Assembly: GCA_934047225.1 (NCBI GenBank)
Contig: OW204005.1
Coordinates: 17,802,396 to 17,866,395 of the forward strand
DNA from: Ypsolopha sequella
Lineage: Eukaryota; Arthropoda; Insecta; Lepidoptera; Ypsolophidae
Direction of reading: 5' to 3'
DNA: 64,000 nt
Positions within the stretch are counted from its first letter, which is position 1. Every line of letters begins with the position of its first letter. This document shows, piece after piece, positions 62,801-64,000 of the stretch. Both the position numbers and the translations under genes were made by a program. Under the pieces are notes generated by a model. It saw only the letters and a list, made by a program, of their open reading frames with translations, was not told the origin of the DNA and did not search any database.

Positions 62801-64000
62801 TAAGTAAGACCATTAAACAAAAATAGGTCAAGTTCACTCAGATCAACCGATCGGTTGATTCACTTGAGTAGTAGGTATTTATCCAAGGGAGGATCCAGGA
62901 TTTATTTCTGGGAGGGGGGGGGGCACAAGTACCAAACAGGAAAGGAGTGTCCCCCATAGTATTGCGCTATAAGTATCTTTGAGATTTACCCTTAAGGGGC
63001 AGGCAACCCAACGACCTTGAGTCGACCTGTGTCGGTACAAATATTGACGGAAACTATTATTGAAATAACGCTCTTCAGCGCGCACTCTATTATGACGTCA
63101 CTAGGTCTCCGGGTAGCGTAAAATAGGATAAAATAATACTTTTCACGTTGACGCGATGGACGTGTACAAAAATCCATAAATAATTTTTCTAAGCAATATT
63201 TAGTATTTTAGTGCAAGAACCATACACATGCCATTAGTGGTTTCAAAGAAATAACCAATTCTCCTTCATTTTAGTTTAAAAACAGCTTGACTTTGAACAA
63301 TATTTTCATGCTGTTTCTTATAGTTTAACTAACAATAAATATTTTTTCATAATTTTTAGACATACCGTTTAAAAGTAATATCAATAGAGTCATTTTCGGA
63401 CTACGCGATGACGCTGGTAAGAAATGCCTTAAAGACATACAATATCAGAGAGCAAGTACTAATTAATACAAGAATAAACATAAAAAAGGTTTAATTTACG
63501 TGTTTATTTTGCGATGTGCAAGTTGTGCAACTAACTTCCCATAGTGTATGTACCTATAATCGCCCAGCTCCTTATTTTTTGTACCGTCTCGGGGACACGT
63601 ATCCCTGTGCCCCCCCCCCCCTCCTTCGGATCCGCCGTTGTATTTAAACCATTGGACATTTTCTAGTTGAAGCATTGGATTGTCAAACTTTGCTTACCTA
63701 ATAAAAAATTATAATTAATTTATGATAATAATTGTAAATAATTTAATTCGAATCTTGTCCTCATTTTTTTATATTTTTTTATTTGTTATTTAAATTTTGT
63801 ATTTTAATGTGTTTTCCAATGGGTCGTCGTTAACTTAATAAAGAACTATTTTATTTATTTATTTATTGGCGATATCTTACTCAAATGGGCACATCGAGCA
63901 ATGATGGTTTCTTTGTAACGATGTTTCTTCGCCATCGGATTTCCTGTGAAGTTGGCATCCACCAACGAAACTAAGGTACATAGGTCATCTGATGAAACCT
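59696..64000 (-). CDS. Unrecognised gene, 3' part (4 exons), ending in KGILKKP
   Basis: Exons 63881-64000 (runs to the window edge), 63366-63413, 62325-62528 and 59696-59886. Every intron is phase 1 and every splice site is canonical, giving at least 186 residues. Blocks: [20 protein letters not shown], then [20 protein letters not shown], then [20 protein letters not shown], and a proline-rich C-terminus ([20 protein letters not shown]) closing with [17 protein letters not shown] do not recognise the family. GILK matches the SILK-type ([GS]IL[RK]) PP1 docking motif, a hint only. Its 3' end is ~1.2 kb upstream of JMJD7 on the same strand. Confidence 0.75.
60490..60945. mobile_element. GC-rich foldback in intron
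   Basis: Inner arms ACCATAGCTTCAGGCTTC (60517) and GAAGCCTGAAGCTATGG (60797), outer arms CAAACACTTTGACCCTAA and ATCAAAGTGTTTGCG. The GC-rich centre generates a 67-residue ORF that is not a gene. Confidence 0.65.
61351..61713. mobile_element. Foldback MITE in intron
   Basis: Arms AATGATGACCTGCTCAGAAA and TTTCTGAGCAGGTCATCATT are exact over ~30 bases; the 74-residue minus ORF lies inside it. Confidence 0.8.
62325..62528 (-). CDS. Unrecognised gene, exon n-1
   Basis: Acceptor ctgttatttcag, donor CTAGAT/gtaagt; phase 1 both sides, 67 complete codons. Peptide: [67 protein letters not shown]. Charged and helical in character, with no transmembrane segment. Confidence 0.8.
62588..62690. mobile_element. 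Small GC-rich foldback
   Basis: CATGAGCGGTATCCGCTACC and its counterpart GGTATCAGATCCCGCTCATG, with CCGGTGCCGG/CCGGCACCGG inside. The minus ORF over it is a shadow. Confidence 0.65.
62883..63645. mobile_element. M8-type element, interrupted
   Basis: Left end AGGGAGGATCCAGGATTTAT, GAGTGTCCCCCATAGTAT; right end TCCCTGTGCCCCCCCCCCCC then CGGATCCGCCGTTG. The small exon at 63366-63413 lies between these two halves, so they may be two separate copies rather than one element. Confidence 0.5.
63366..63413 (-). CDS. Unrecognised gene, 48-bp micro-exon
   Basis: Acceptor catttcttaccag, donor AAACG/gtatgt; phase 1 in and out. Encodes [15 protein letters not shown]. The plus strand also shows a splice-like acceptor and donor over the same bases, but only the minus reading fits the flanking exons' phase. 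If the exon upstream is wrong, an ATG at 63438 could start a shorter protein. Confidence 0.6.
63881..64000 (-). CDS. Unrecognised gene, exon n-3 (cut by window edge)
   Basis: Open to the window edge, with donor CATTTGA/gtaaga; phase 1 out. Peptide: [20 protein letters not shown] then [19 protein letters not shown]. The AG at the very edge could be the acceptor itself or part of the exon. Confidence 0.7.

Noticed and set aside
63360..63418. Plus-strand exon ([18 protein letters not shown]) over the micro-exon
   Set aside because: Splice-like signals exist on both strands, but only the minus reading fits neighbouring exons in phase.

Overview
The window looks like an insect chromosome segment, most likely from a moth or butterfly. 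Genes are split by many introns, the sequence is AT-rich, and most of it is small transposable elements: foldback MITEs, tRNA-derived SINEs, Helitron ends, 5'-truncated non-LTR retrotransposon tails and one Penelope-like element. The lineage is an inference from this repeat style and from the two recognisable genes. No CRISPR array, rRNA or intact tRNA gene was seen.

Left part (1-21500): almost entirely repeats. One spliced-looking orphan exon on the minus strand (8309-8559) is the only good host-coding candidate. The rest is MITE copies, LINE tails and low-complexity sequence.

Middle (21511-45020, plus strand): an ADAM10-type metalloprotease gene. Eleven exons with matching splice phases give 613 residues: late prodomain, a basic cleavage site, a zinc protease domain with [12 protein letters not shown], a disintegrin domain and a Cys-rich region. 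The N-terminal exons (signal peptide, early prodomain) and a transmembrane exon were not found. The introns are packed with retrotransposon tails and MITEs.

Right part (45826-64000, minus strand): a complete seven-exon JMJD7 gene (321 aa, Fe(II)/2-oxoglutarate JmjC hydroxylase family), convergent with the ADAM gene. Upstream of it on the same strand is the 3' part of an unrecognised gene (exons at 63881-64000, 63366-63413, 62325-62528 and 59696-59886), linked entirely by phase-1 introns and ending in a KGILKKP motif. A further orphan terminal-exon-like ORF lies between them (59152-59390).

The most interesting signals are: a TTAA-flanked MITE family with six copies, one of which cuts a retrotransposon ORF exactly at TTAA; three perfect long hairpins of unexplained origin; a Helitron end a few bases from a JMJD7 splice donor; and an ADAM gene that appears to lack the usual prodomain cysteine switch and membrane anchor. 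No clearly new multi-gene system was found.
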